64,000 bases of DNA, taken from the NCBI RefSeq assembly GCF_036711975.1, contig NC_091967.1, positions 1,736,001 through 1,800,000 on the forward strand. Reading direction: 5' to 3'. A model generated the notes under the pieces. It was not told where the DNA came from and ran no database searches. It saw nothing but the letters and a program-made list of their open reading frames with translations. This document shows, piece after piece, positions 48,168 to 58,095 of the stretch. The DNA is from Onthophagus taurus (taxonomy: Eukaryota; Arthropoda; Insecta; Coleoptera; Scarabaeidae). How positions within the stretch are numbered: position 1 is the first letter of the stretch; each line of letters opens with the position of its first letter. Position numbers and translations under genes: made by a program.

Positions 48168-49681
48168 TTCATCAGGAGTAATTTTTCTTTACCGTCAACC
48201 AAATATTTTTTCTTCCAAGACAGAAAAAAAAGCTGTAATTAATCAATAATATTGGTAATATACTTGTAAATGTAAACGAAATAAATAGACCTTAATTTCC
48301 GGTATATTACTAATTATTATACGCAATCAATAATAACCTTGCTAGATTTATTACTAACTATACGTAAAATTTACTCACCACTATTTAAAAACCTTCCGAA
48401 AATGTGGGGAGCGTTGAACTTTAAGAAATAGTCGTTTTGCAATCTTATGCAGTACTGATTGAGGGTATGTTAGGTAGCAGGAGAGGGGTCTACTAACCTT
48501 CGAAGGTCATGTTGACGCATTTTCCTTTTCTATGTACAGGGTGTCCCAATTTCGATGTCCGTATAGGCTATCTCCGAAACTAAAAGAGATAGAAAAAAAG
48601 TAGCTTACATGTCATGATCTCGTTTTTTGAGAAAATGCTAATGCCGAAAACTCCGAACAGCTATCGTCTTTTGTTTTCGCCCTATCGGCAAAAACTGAAA
48701 ATTTTGCGAAAACGACATTCGCGAATATCTCACTTATTATCAAAGATGGAGTATTATAAATAAAACATTATATGGGCAACTTTTTACGAAGAATTCAGTG
48801 GCGTAGGTAGAATTTTTTTCCCATCTTTTATTTTCGAGATTTTAGACGTAACTTTATTTTTTTAAATGGAAATCATAGTTGACTATGGCTTAAAATAATT
48901 TGTTATTTTCTTCTGATAACAAATATATATAGTTTGTGGGGTATATTTCTTATAGTTATTGAATAATTAACAAAAATTCATTTTGTTCTATCTAAAACTA
49001 ATGTATGTATTTAAAAGTTAATGTTGCTATGGTGATAACCATACATACTATGATGCAACATAATGTATCAAATATTTGCCAAAGTTTGTATTTAAAAATT
49101 CGATAACAACTCTGGCATTATGTGCTGGTACGATGCTCCAGCATGTTAAGTGTCAAAGTATAACAAAACTGAATAAAACTTTACAATGAATTTCGAAAAT
49201 TATGAAAAATGTAACATGATGGAATGCTATATGTTATCAGATAAGAATGCGACGTTAGTCGCGGAATTTTATTTCACAAGATATCCAGAAAGAAGACAAC
49301 CGCACGTAAGAACCTTCAGCCGGTTAGCAGAAAATTTAATAGATATTTGGTCCTTCCCCAAACCACATACAAAAACATACCAAAATGACCTGCAAGAGAA
49401 ATTGCAACAAGACGTCTGACCCAAAAGCCGTTGCTCCCGAATATGAAAGAAAAATAAGTATAAACCATACTAAGCGGGGCTAACTCCTTATTTACGTGCC
49501 GGAGATGTCAATCGAAGATTAGAATTTTGTAGATGATATTTAGAAAAATTAAATAGTCTGCTGTTTGTTCAAAATGTTATCTGGACCGAAGAAGTCTCTG
49601 AGTGTTCAAAGAAGCTTGGGGTTCAATGTATGGTGTGCTCTTTTAGATAATAGAATTTTGCCATATAGTATCTACCATAAA

Positions 49682-51102
49682 TATATGTCGGAGACGGGGT
49701 CGCAAGGGAGAAAAAGGGGACGGAAAGAGAAAGGCGAGGGAGGAGAACACTGTGGAGGATGGGAGATGGCGAGGGAGGAGAGGAGGAGGCTGGAGAAGAC
49801 CTTGATGGAGGGGTTGACGGACAACCAGAAAGGAGTTATACAAGAGGTATTAGGGGCATTCGCGAGAATGGAGGACTTGGTTTTGAATTTGGAAATTAAG
49901 AACAGAGAGCTGGAGGAGAGAGAGAGGGGCAGGATGGGAGAGGGGGAGAGAATGAGAGAGATGTGGGGGCGGTTGGAGACGGAAATGGAGAAAAGGATGG
50001 AGGAGATGAAAAACTTGATTACCGGGAAGGAAAGATATGAGGAATGTTGGGCAGAAACTACGCGGGGGTTGTAGGGAAAGATAGAAGACGTGCTAAAGGA
50101 AGGGTGATAGTTATTGAAGATCAGAGAGGGGAAGGGAAGGAAGACGGCGAGGGAAGGGATTTGAAGGCGGAGGTGATGGAAGGATTAAAGGGAAAAGAGG
50201 GGGATCTAAGGGTAAATGCGGTGTGAGGAACGCAGGGAAATAGGGTGTTGGTAGAGGGGGAGTCCAAGAGGGACGTAGACCTGATAAAGGAGGAGATGGG
50301 AAAGAGGGCAGGGTGGTCTATAAGGGAGACGAGGAAGCTAGACCCGAAGATTGTGGTATTTGGTGTGCCAAGGGAAATGGAGGAGGAAAAGATAATGAGG
50401 CAGAAGGCTGGGGACATGGGGGGAGGAGAGGGGGCGAGGGTCGAAGGATAAGGTGCAGAATGGGGAAGGAAGAGAATTGTTGCAGTGGGTGAAGAAGAAC
50501 GGATGGGAGATACTGAACGGCAATAAGGAGGAGGGAGAAGAAGGGGAGTACACATATACAGGGGCAAGGGGGGGCGTCGGTAATTGATTACGTGGTGGTG
50601 GACCAAGAGCTGTGGGATAGGGTGGAAAGCTTCAGGGTGGGAGAATCAGTAGAATCGGAACACCAACCGCTGGAATTGGTACTAAGGGGCGCGTGGGGGA
50701 GAGGGAGTTTGAATCGGGAAAGAAAAAGTATAAGGGCTGACTGGTCGGAAAGAGGGATAGAACACTTTAGGGAAAAGTTGGAAGGGTGGCGACGGAGAGT
50801 GGAGATGTCTAGGGGGGTGGACGAGCTGGCGCGGGTGGTGGGGGAAGCGATATCGAAGAAAGAGTACGTACGAGGGGGCAGTGCAAAGCTAGGCAGGAAC
50901 GAATGGTGGGATGGTGAGTGCATGGGGGCGAAGAGAGAGGCGAGAAGGAAGTTGAGACAGTGGCGGAGAGGGTTGGCGGGGGTGGAAGAATATAGGGAAG
51001 CATTGAGGGGATATAAAGAGATATGCAAAAGAAAAAAGAAAGAATTGAGGGAGAGGGAGGCGGAAGAGATTAGAAGGGTGAGACAAGAGGGTGAAGTTTG
51101 GA
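49682..51102 (+). mobile_element. Purine-rich LINE fragment with 12-bp target duplication
   Basis: ATCTACCATAAA at 49670-49681 recurs at 51103-51114. The inserted 1.42 kb has a strikingly G+A-rich + strand, unlike everything around it. It encodes a coiled-coil ORF1-like part (49690-50074 and 50044-50450; WGRLETEMEKRMEEMKNL, KLDPKIVVFGVP). Then comes the end of an endonuclease (about 50460-50690; ELLQWVKKNGWEILNG, then DYVVVDQELWDRV and SEHQPLELVL with the catalytic His), and a basic linker to 51113. The RT is absent. It looks like an internally deleted or 3'-truncated R1-type LINE. Confidence 0.75.
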
Positions 51103-51113
51103 ATCTACCATAA
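50454..51113 (+). pseudogene. LINE endonuclease C-terminus and linker
   Basis: The frame 50592-51113 (with the preceding GYTYTGARGGV-type segment in another frame) matches the end of an apurinic-type LINE endonuclease. VIDYV-like and S/D-HQPL motifs are followed by a Trp-rich, Arg/Glu-rich linker (WWDGECMGAKREARRKL) that normally leads into RT. The start of the endonuclease and all of RT are missing. Confidence 0.6.
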
Positions 51114-51432
51114 AAACTTAAACTCAGAGAAATACCTCAGTATATTAAGGCAGCACTTGAGCCTTTGGTCGACAATTTGGCACTAAATATGTCTCAAATG
51201 ATATATTTTCAATATGACGGAGCACCAGCACATAATGCCAGAGTTGTTAGTGAATTTTTAAATACTACTACAAACTCCTTGCTACTAACTTTGACAATAA
51301 TTGGAAACAATGCTTTCCCTCATGGTATGGTTATCACCATAACAACATTAAGTTTTAAATACATATAATAGTTTTAGAAAGAACAAAAAAAATTGATACA
51401 TTATATTCCATCATAGTATGTATGGTTATCAC

Positions 51433-51570
51433 TAGGGCACGAAACTTTTGTAACAAAACGATACGATTTCCCCCCTCCACTTGTTCTCATTGGCTAGTTT
51501 TCTAGGAAGCCACTGAGAACAAGTGGAGGGGGGAAATCGTATTCTTTTGTCACAAAAGTTTCGTGCCTTA
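51433..51570. mobile_element. 138-bp hAT MITE
   Basis: An almost perfect palindrome: TAGGGCACGAAACTTTTGT at the left and its inverse at the right. It is flanked by GTTATCAC on both sides (51425-51432, 51571-51578), an 8-bp duplication as in hAT elements. It lies in the right arm of the mariner element. The left arm keeps the uninterrupted sequence near 49035 (TATGGTGATAACCATAC, inverted), which confirms the insertion. Confidence 0.88.
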
Positions 51571-52051
51571 GTTATCACCATAGCAACATTAACTTTTAAA
51601 TACATACATTAGATTTAGATGGAACAAAATGAATTTTTGTTAATTATACAATAACTATAAGAAATATACCCCACAAACTATATATATTTGTTATCAGAAG
51701 AAAATAACAAATTATTTTAAGTCATAGCCAACTATGGTTTCAACTGCGCCACTGAATTCTTCGTAAAAAATTGCCCATATAATGTTTTATTTATAATACT
51801 CCATCTTTGATAATAAGTGAGATATTCGCGATTGTCGTTTTTGCAAAATTTTCAGTTTTTGCCGATAGGGCGAAAACAAAAGACGATAGCTGTTCGGAGT
51901 TTTCGGCGTTAGCATTTTCTCGAAAAACGAGATCATGACATGTAAGCTACTTTTTTTCTATCTCTTTTAGTTTCGGAGATGGTCTATGCGGACATCGAAA
52001 TTGGGACACCCTGTACGTAAGTTTTACGCATGGTTAGTGTTCTAGGGTTAA

Positions 52052-53684
52052 TAAAATATGGTTAAAAATATTTCATAACCGAGTCAACTCTATCAACTTT
52101 CCCCATTAGATTGAAATCCGTAGGACTAATACAATTTCGAGCCACATAAATTGAATTTCGCGCTAACACGTTATAATACAGTGTGCTGAGCACATTTAGC
52201 TGTTAACATGTTACATTAGCTAAGTGGCTTCTCCGAGAGAATATCCATTTTCATAATCATCAAATACAGCTTCTAGTGTGTAATAAAATGAGCAAATATA
52301 AGTTTAAAAAGAAAAAAAAAAGGCAAGGTAATATTTCCTAGGGCTTCTGAAACTAGCGAAAACTCAGTGCTAATTACACCCCCTGAAGACAACCACTTTG
52401 CAATTAGGTTCGACTAATAACCGAGAGGCAATTAAGAGCCTCGAAAAGAAAATTAAGGCGCATTTTATCTCGAAAAAAGTCTCGAGGAATTTTATATTTC
52501 TTTAATAATAACACTTTGTGCGTTTCATTACGAACGTAGAAATGTGAGAGCAAAATGCAATAACGTGTAATGCAATATGGGGATTGTAAGCATTGTCAGG
52601 CTTTCTATTCTTGTTTAATTGCTTGGAACGCGCATGGATCATCGAATTTGTATGTGGATTGAGTTCGAAAGAAATTAAACATGTCCATTGTGTTTTAAGT
52701 TGAACTGTTTGAGTGAATTTAATTGGAAAATCGGTAAATCAAATAATAGGTACCCTACATCCAAAGTTAAATATAAATTGAATTTTTGAATGGTAAGTTT
52801 TAAATCTCTCTATACATTTGAACAAAAGCGGAAGTTGAAACTTTTAAAGGTCTCTAACTGAATGAAAGATATTTTCCACAAGATCGGCCATGTATAATGT
52901 TAACGTTTTCCATTAAGTAAGTAACTTCCATTGGTCGATTTGAATAACAAATGGTCGAAAGTTTAATTTCCAACTTTCGGTGAGCATTAAACCACGGAGT
53001 ATTTAAATTGCAAATTTTATTTCGGCTTTTACTTCTTGATGACCCTCCTCTCTCCAAACTAATCAAAGATCAAACGCGTGGGCCTGTTTACACATCCATA
53101 AACAACGGTGACGCTGAAAAGAAACCGTTTTGGACCGCCCACGCGTTACTAGGTCAATCCAGGGCGGGAATTAGCTCCTAACGAATACGTTAAAGGGGAT
53201 ACGGCTGGATTTGGCTCGCAAAAGGGTGTTCTTTTACGGTGGGCTAATGCCCTTTTAACGCGCATTTTGCGGTCTGACGCCGCCCGAAATCGCACTTTAT
53301 GACCGGCACGGCTATTTCCTAAACGTACTCCTACCAAACAGGGCGTAGACAACCACCCGCTCCCGGTGCTGTTGTTTTTGCTGCGAGCCATGTAATTGTA
53401 GTTGCGAAGCTCTCTCGAACCGTGCCGTCGAGACTTGTATTTTGAACGCGAGTTGAGAAACTACATTTTTGCTCGTTCCATGCTCATATAAATCGTTTAA
53501 GTTAATTGAAAACCCACCAACGAGAATTTACTTAACGAGACACTCATGCATTGTGTTATAGTTTATGTTCGTTGAAACGAATTTTGGTTATTTAAAGCAA
53601 TGTTTTAACTCATTTCCATATATTTTCCACTGGTAATTGGCAATTTACATGGAGGATGCTATGGTTTCGTTACGTGGAACCTAA
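52052..53684. other. Non-coding region with unique GC-richer stretch
   Basis: No gene or repeat recognised. 53060-53400 is notably GC-rich. The frame 53149-53391 (-) has no family likeness. It could be conserved regulatory DNA. Confidence 0.35.
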
Positions 53685-53692
53685 GTGATTAG

Positions 53693-56026
53693 TAGAGACC
53701 GGATAAAAAAGTGTAAAAAAACTGGAAAAAAGTGCTTAAAAAATCTTAAACAAAAAGTTCTTAAAAGGCACACAATCTGTTAAAAAAGCATAGAATAAAC
53801 AAAATTAAGCAAAAAACGATAATAGAGAAAAAATACATAAAAATTTGTTATAATGATGATAATAATATATTTAATATTTATATTTTACAATTTATTACGT
53901 TTACATAATGAATATCTATCTCCTATTATACAATGCTTAAAAGATTTCTTAATTAATGCTTAAAAGAATGAATAACTAAATGTTTCTCCAAGTTTTCCAT
54001 GCTAAAATTATGTCTCCTGTCTGTTAGAATGTTTTTGTATGTAGAAAAACTACGTTCAACATCTACACTTGTTATTGGTGCATGTTTAAATTTTGGTATA
54101 ATCGCTGGATCTATTTCAAAATCGCAATGTTCCGCACCATTTAAAATAGTAGATATTTTGTACAATGTCTGGAATCCTTCATTCTTTGAGAGAGTTTGAA
54201 TCACTTTTTCTTTTACTATTTGACCAATAGATCCTGGGACACTATTTGCTGCCGCTTCAAAATTTTTTATAATATTTACGGATTCTACTAAGGGTAGCTG
54301 CTGTTTTTCTAAAAATTGAATACACTGACTTACAAATTTAAAATGACTTTTAATAAAAGCCAATTGTTGTGCAAGTTCGGGTATTTTTAGAACTCTCTGA
54401 CATTCTTCAATAGATTTGCTTTCTGTACTTTGAAATTCAAGTATTATGCCTTGAAATTCTTTAAAATGATCGGCATAGTACATGGCAGCATCTAGCCAAG
54501 TTCCCCATCTTGTTAAAACTGGTGCTGGGGGTAGAGGAATGTCAGGCAATGTCTCTTTAAACAATTGCACTCTCAATGGAGCTTTCATAAATATTTGTTT
54601 ACCATTTTTTATTAGTGTATTTACCATCGGATACTGCAATCTTATAGTTTCAGCTATGCGGTTGAGTCCATGAGCTAAACAGGTGCAATGTATTAAATTG
54701 TAATAGAAAATTTTTATATTTGACGCAGCTTTTATCATGTAAGCTGCAGCGTCGGAAAGCATTAATAAAATTTTTTCATTTGGAACTGCCTCGGGCAAAA
54801 AAATCTTGTTTAACTCGTCGTGAACAAATCTAGAAATCGTATTACTATTCGTTTTTGTTAATTCTTTTGAACTTATTAAAAAACCCTCTGTTACAACATC
54901 TTCATTCAAAACTCCTATAATAAGGTTGGCTACATATCTCCCACACGTATCAGTAGTTTCATCTACTGCGAACCATATATAGTTATTTGCAATATATTTT
55001 TTAATTTGTTGCATAGTTTCATCATAAACTGGGGCGACATAGTTCTTACGGAGAGTGCTTTCATCTGGGATATTTTTTTTGCAATATTTCTCTAGAAATT
55101 CTCTAAAAGACCTACTTTGTAATTTATTCAAGGGAATATCTGATTTAATCATAGCACTACACAAATCAAAATTAAAGTGTTTTTGTTCATTGAAACCAGA
55201 AGTTGAAGCTATTGAAGTCGAAATAGTTTGTTGCTTATTTTTATTTTCCTCGATTTTTCTAATGTGCTCCTTATGCCGGTCAGTTTTCAAATGTTGAGTA
55301 ATATCATATTTTTTGTTACAGACGATCTGCAATAAAGTAAGCGAGTAGTTTATTAAAACTAAAGTCCATACGACGTAATGTTCTTGATTAAAACATATTT
55401 TGTTAAGGATTTTATTCATATTTTAAAGACATTAAGAACGTCCCGTAAGAGCCATCAAAATAAAATGACGTTTTAAACAGTTAAGAAAAGACGAAGTAAT
55501 GTTGAATTCGCAAATTTGTACTTACAGTTTTAGAACATGCTTGACAAAAAATCTTTTTATTGTCAATTTTCAATTCTTTGTGGCCTCTAATCCACTCTTC
55601 TACGGTTGATTTATATTTTGGCATTTTGCAAATAAGTACCACGCACAGCTTCACATAACAGAACACCGCGAAGCTAACTACACACGTGTTAGAATACGAC
55701 ACAATATAACGTAAGCAGAGATATCGGAAACTTCGGGGAATCAAGCGACTCTTTACACAGTTGCCAATTTTGCTCTATGTACACGTTTTTACGCGTATAT
55801 TGTTTTATATTATATTGTATTATTCTTAAAAATGATATAAACATGCATAAAAAGTTAAAAATAAGCACGAAATAAAAAAAAGCATAAAATCTCGAAAAAA
55901 GCAAAAAAAAGCATTAAAGAATATGTCGCAACATACTTAATTTTGCGTAATTCGTCTAGAAACTTAATATCTCATATTTGCTTATAAAATTGAGCAATAA
56001 GCATAACGCTTAAAATCCGGTCTCTA
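53693..56026. mobile_element. Apparently complete autonomous hAT transposon
   Basis: 12-bp ends TAGAGACCGGAT and the exact inverse ATCCGGTCTCTA, flanked by perfect 8-bp GTGATTAG (53685-53692 and 56027-56034). The 2334-bp element carries one transposase gene on the - strand without visible lesions. The subterminal parts are rich in AAAAAAGC / GCTTTTTT-like motifs on both sides, which may be transposase binding sites. Confidence 0.92.
53953..55624 (-). CDS. hAT transposase, two exons, intact reading frame
   Basis: Exons 55624-55526 and 55326-53953 are joined by a 199-nt GT-AG intron, giving 490 residues. The splice joins the halves of a BED-like zinc finger: C27-x2-C30 (FCQACSK) in exon 1 and H45-x5-H51 (QHLKTDRH) in exon 2. 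Without the splice the finger is lost, which supports the intron. The core has Asp155 in FAVDETTD, Asp225 in LMLSDAAAY and Glu457 in TSVDVERSFS, the expected hAT catalytic set. HCTCLAHGLNRI and LTRWGTWLDA are further family blocks, and the tail is the dimerisation segment. No stop or frameshift is seen, so the element may still be active or recently was. Confidence 0.9.
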
Positions 56027-56071
56027 GTGATTAGGCAGCATGGAAAAGAGAAACGGAAGCTGCTAAACAGT

Positions 56072-58095
56072 TAACCTTTCAGAGATAACGTGCAGAAATC
56101 AGACATAAAGTATAACGTGCGGAGCGATACTCCGCACCTGTTTTCTCCTAAGTTAATAAGAAAAAAAAGGAGACTAGTATAATTAATGCTTTTTTTTTGT
56201 ATTATTTTATTGTATTACATACAAAACTCAAGTTTACAATTCATATTCACCAAAAACAAAAAAACCAATTGTTTAACAAAAACTTATAACTAGTTATAAC
56301 ATTACCTAAGTAGGAATTAAATTTTCAAAAAAACATTAGTTTTCAAATTGTTGATCTTCATTTGCGCAGCCATGACAAATATTTTCGGAATGTTCTAAAC
56401 AAATGAATTTTCGGCACTTGAAACATATAAACCGGGTGGGCCTATTTTTTTTTTCTGTCGCACTGAAAACATCTGCCTTTCTGGGCCTCAGGGTTAATTG
56501 GTTTTAAATCCTGCTGATCATTTATACCTAATATTTCCTTGAGACGAATTCTAATATTTCGTGGTATCTGTTCATTTAACGCTCGTCGTCGTACGTGTTC
56601 ATTTAGAAGTTCCATGCCAAGTGACTCTGAAAATATTCTTCGAGGTGTCTTATCAAAGTGGTATAGAATATGACCATGGGCCATCGGCGGGTAGCTCTGG
56701 CACAATTATAAGCCTCACACATTTTATCGACTGTGTCAACACATCCTTTTGTTCTATTGTAATCTAAAATGAGTTCAGGTTTTCCAGTTTCCTCGTTAAT
56801 AGAATCGTCTTCGAAGTGCATTGTAGATAACAAAAGAACAACCTTATTTTTTTTGGAAATATAAGAGCAAATCGTAGCTTTTTCTTGGAATCCAAACATG
56901 CTTGTTTTCTCCGGCCGAGGAACAGGCTGAGTGAACTCCAAAGGTAATTCCTTTCTGTTTTTCCTTATGGTTCCAAGAATTGTTAGTTTATGATCGGTAG
57001 AGGTTCTACTACCGGAAATTGGTTGACAAAGACGAGATAAAAGGGAGACATTATCTGTTTGCACTTTGAAGGGTCCAGGGGGTTGCTGCCCAGTATAAAT
57101 TTCCAATTTCGTTGTATAATACATTTTTGCGTCTACTAAAGAGTATATTTTGATACCGTATCGATTTGGCTTATTGGGCATATAAACACGAAATCAACAT
57201 TTTCCACGAAACGCTGCTAACATTTCGTCCACTGTTGTATATTCAGACAAGCTAAAGTATTTAGGTAAGTTGGAATTAAATGCATCAAATACTTCTCGAA
57301 TTGGCGCCAACTTATCATGCCTTTGACGTTCCTCACGAGTACCTTTATCGTCAAATCGAATATAACGTAATAGAAATTTGAACCTTTGAAGGGACATAGT
57401 GAGACGGAAAATCTCCATAGAGGTACCAGTCGTTCTAAACAAATCAGCCGCATTAACATGATTATTCTTTGACATTGCAGAAATATATAGCAACCCAAAA
57501 AGTGCCTTCAATTCAATAATGTCGGTTGGCCTTGCTGTTCGATTAGATGTATCATAATTCCCCATGCCAATAAAAATATTTGTGTTTTCTACAATAACAT
57601 TTAGAATATTGTCAGGGAAAAAAAGGCTCCAGATCTCTAGCGGACTTTTTATTCCTTTTGCGTTTTTTTTTACACCAGGAAGAACCTTGATTATGTTGTC
57701 TGCACGAGTTCTTACTTGTTTATTTCCAGGATGCTTACGCCAGTGTGTCTTTCCGTCTTTTCCTATATAAAATGCAGCAGACTGTTGCCCCGTGTTTTTC
57801 CCTGACAGTGGAACATCCAAATCGATGGGCTCAATTGTTTGTTCGTCATCGGTGTTATGATCTTGGATTTCTTCGTGGTCACTTGTCAAACTCGCATTAT
57901 CATCATCAATATCGGTCTCCACCTCTTCAAAGAGCCTTTGAAGATATTCCTGTTCCTTTTCGTAATCCATAGCTAACTCTAGAACTACATAATTATCCAT
58001 AGTAGTAATTAAGCAAACAAATAATAAAAAACCAATAACTTACTTATAATGTTTTGCAAAAAGGATAACGTGAGGAGTATCACTCCGCAAGCGGC
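56072..58095. mobile_element. Third piggyBac-type transposon, ends partly eroded
   Basis: A TTAACCTTT end is plausible at 56072 (TTAA at 56072-56075). Inside both edges lies a short palindrome: GTGCGGAGCGATACTCCGCAC (in two halves) at about 56118-56138, and GTGAGGAGTATCACTCCGC at about 58069-58087. These are inverse copies of each other and imply terminal or subterminal repeats. I could not find a matching TTAA at the right, so the right limit is approximate. Confidence 0.65.
56342..58000 (-). pseudogene. piggyBac transposase of the third element, a few lesions
   Basis: The frame 58000-57194 contains the acidic N-terminus, IKSPLEIWSLFF, LKALFGLLYISA and STVDE-like YTTVDEMLAAFRGKC with the first catalytic Asp. 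It then stops. It resumes at 57181 (MPNKPNRYGIKIYSLVD), runs through a short internal deletion after SRTSTD (which loses the NWFTS-like segment), GTIRKNRKELPLEF and DYNRTKGCVDTVDKMC (third Asp), to about 56603. A frameshift at an A run near 56445 precedes the C-terminal finger (FICFKCRKFICLEHSENIC, down to about 56342). It is less decayed than the other two piggyBac copies but still inactive. Confidence 0.85.

Larger units (their letters stand above)
49186..51330 (+). pseudogene. Mariner-type transposase interrupted by a LINE
   Basis: 49186-49419 encodes the N-terminal HTH region (YEKCNMMECYMLSDKNATL, FYFTRYPERRQPHVRTFSRL). The middle decays through stops (about 49540-49680: VQNVIWTDEE, VWCALLDNRILP). 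The frame continues after the LINE at 51115 (NLNSEKYLSIL, then MIYFQYDGAPAHNARVVSEFLN, with the YDGAPAH block that carries the second Asp). The PPRSPDL end is missing. With the inserted LINE removed the reading flows on, so it was broken by that insertion and by older stops. Confidence 0.75.
48537..52013. mobile_element. Tc1/mariner-type element with long inverted ends, nested in piggyBac
   Basis: Starts CAGGGTGTCCCAATTTCGATG and ends with its inverse, flanked by TA (48535-48536, 52014-52015). Inverted similarity runs inward more than 500 bp on each side (for example GATAACAAATATATATAGTTTGTGG and its inverse near 48920 and 51690; TGGTGATAACCATAC). The transposase frame between the arms is on the + strand. 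Confidence 0.9.
46442..52047. mobile_element. Second piggyBac transposon, with a mariner element nested at its right end
   Basis: The left end is TTAA then CTCTATAATAC; the right end, read inward, is TTAA then CCCTAGAACAC, close to the canonical piggyBac CCCTAGAA terminus. TTAA sits at 46438-46441 and 52048-52051. The subterminal phrase CTAACCATACGTAAAATTTACG occurs at the left and inverted at the right, and a direct copy (CTAACTATACGTAAAATTTA) lies inside at about 48355. Removing the mariner leaves about 2.1 kb, normal for piggyBac. Confidence 0.85.

Noticed and set aside
50121..51086. Pro/Ser-rich frames on the - strand
   Set aside because: They are antisense by-products of the purine-rich LINE, which has recognisable protein blocks on the + strand.
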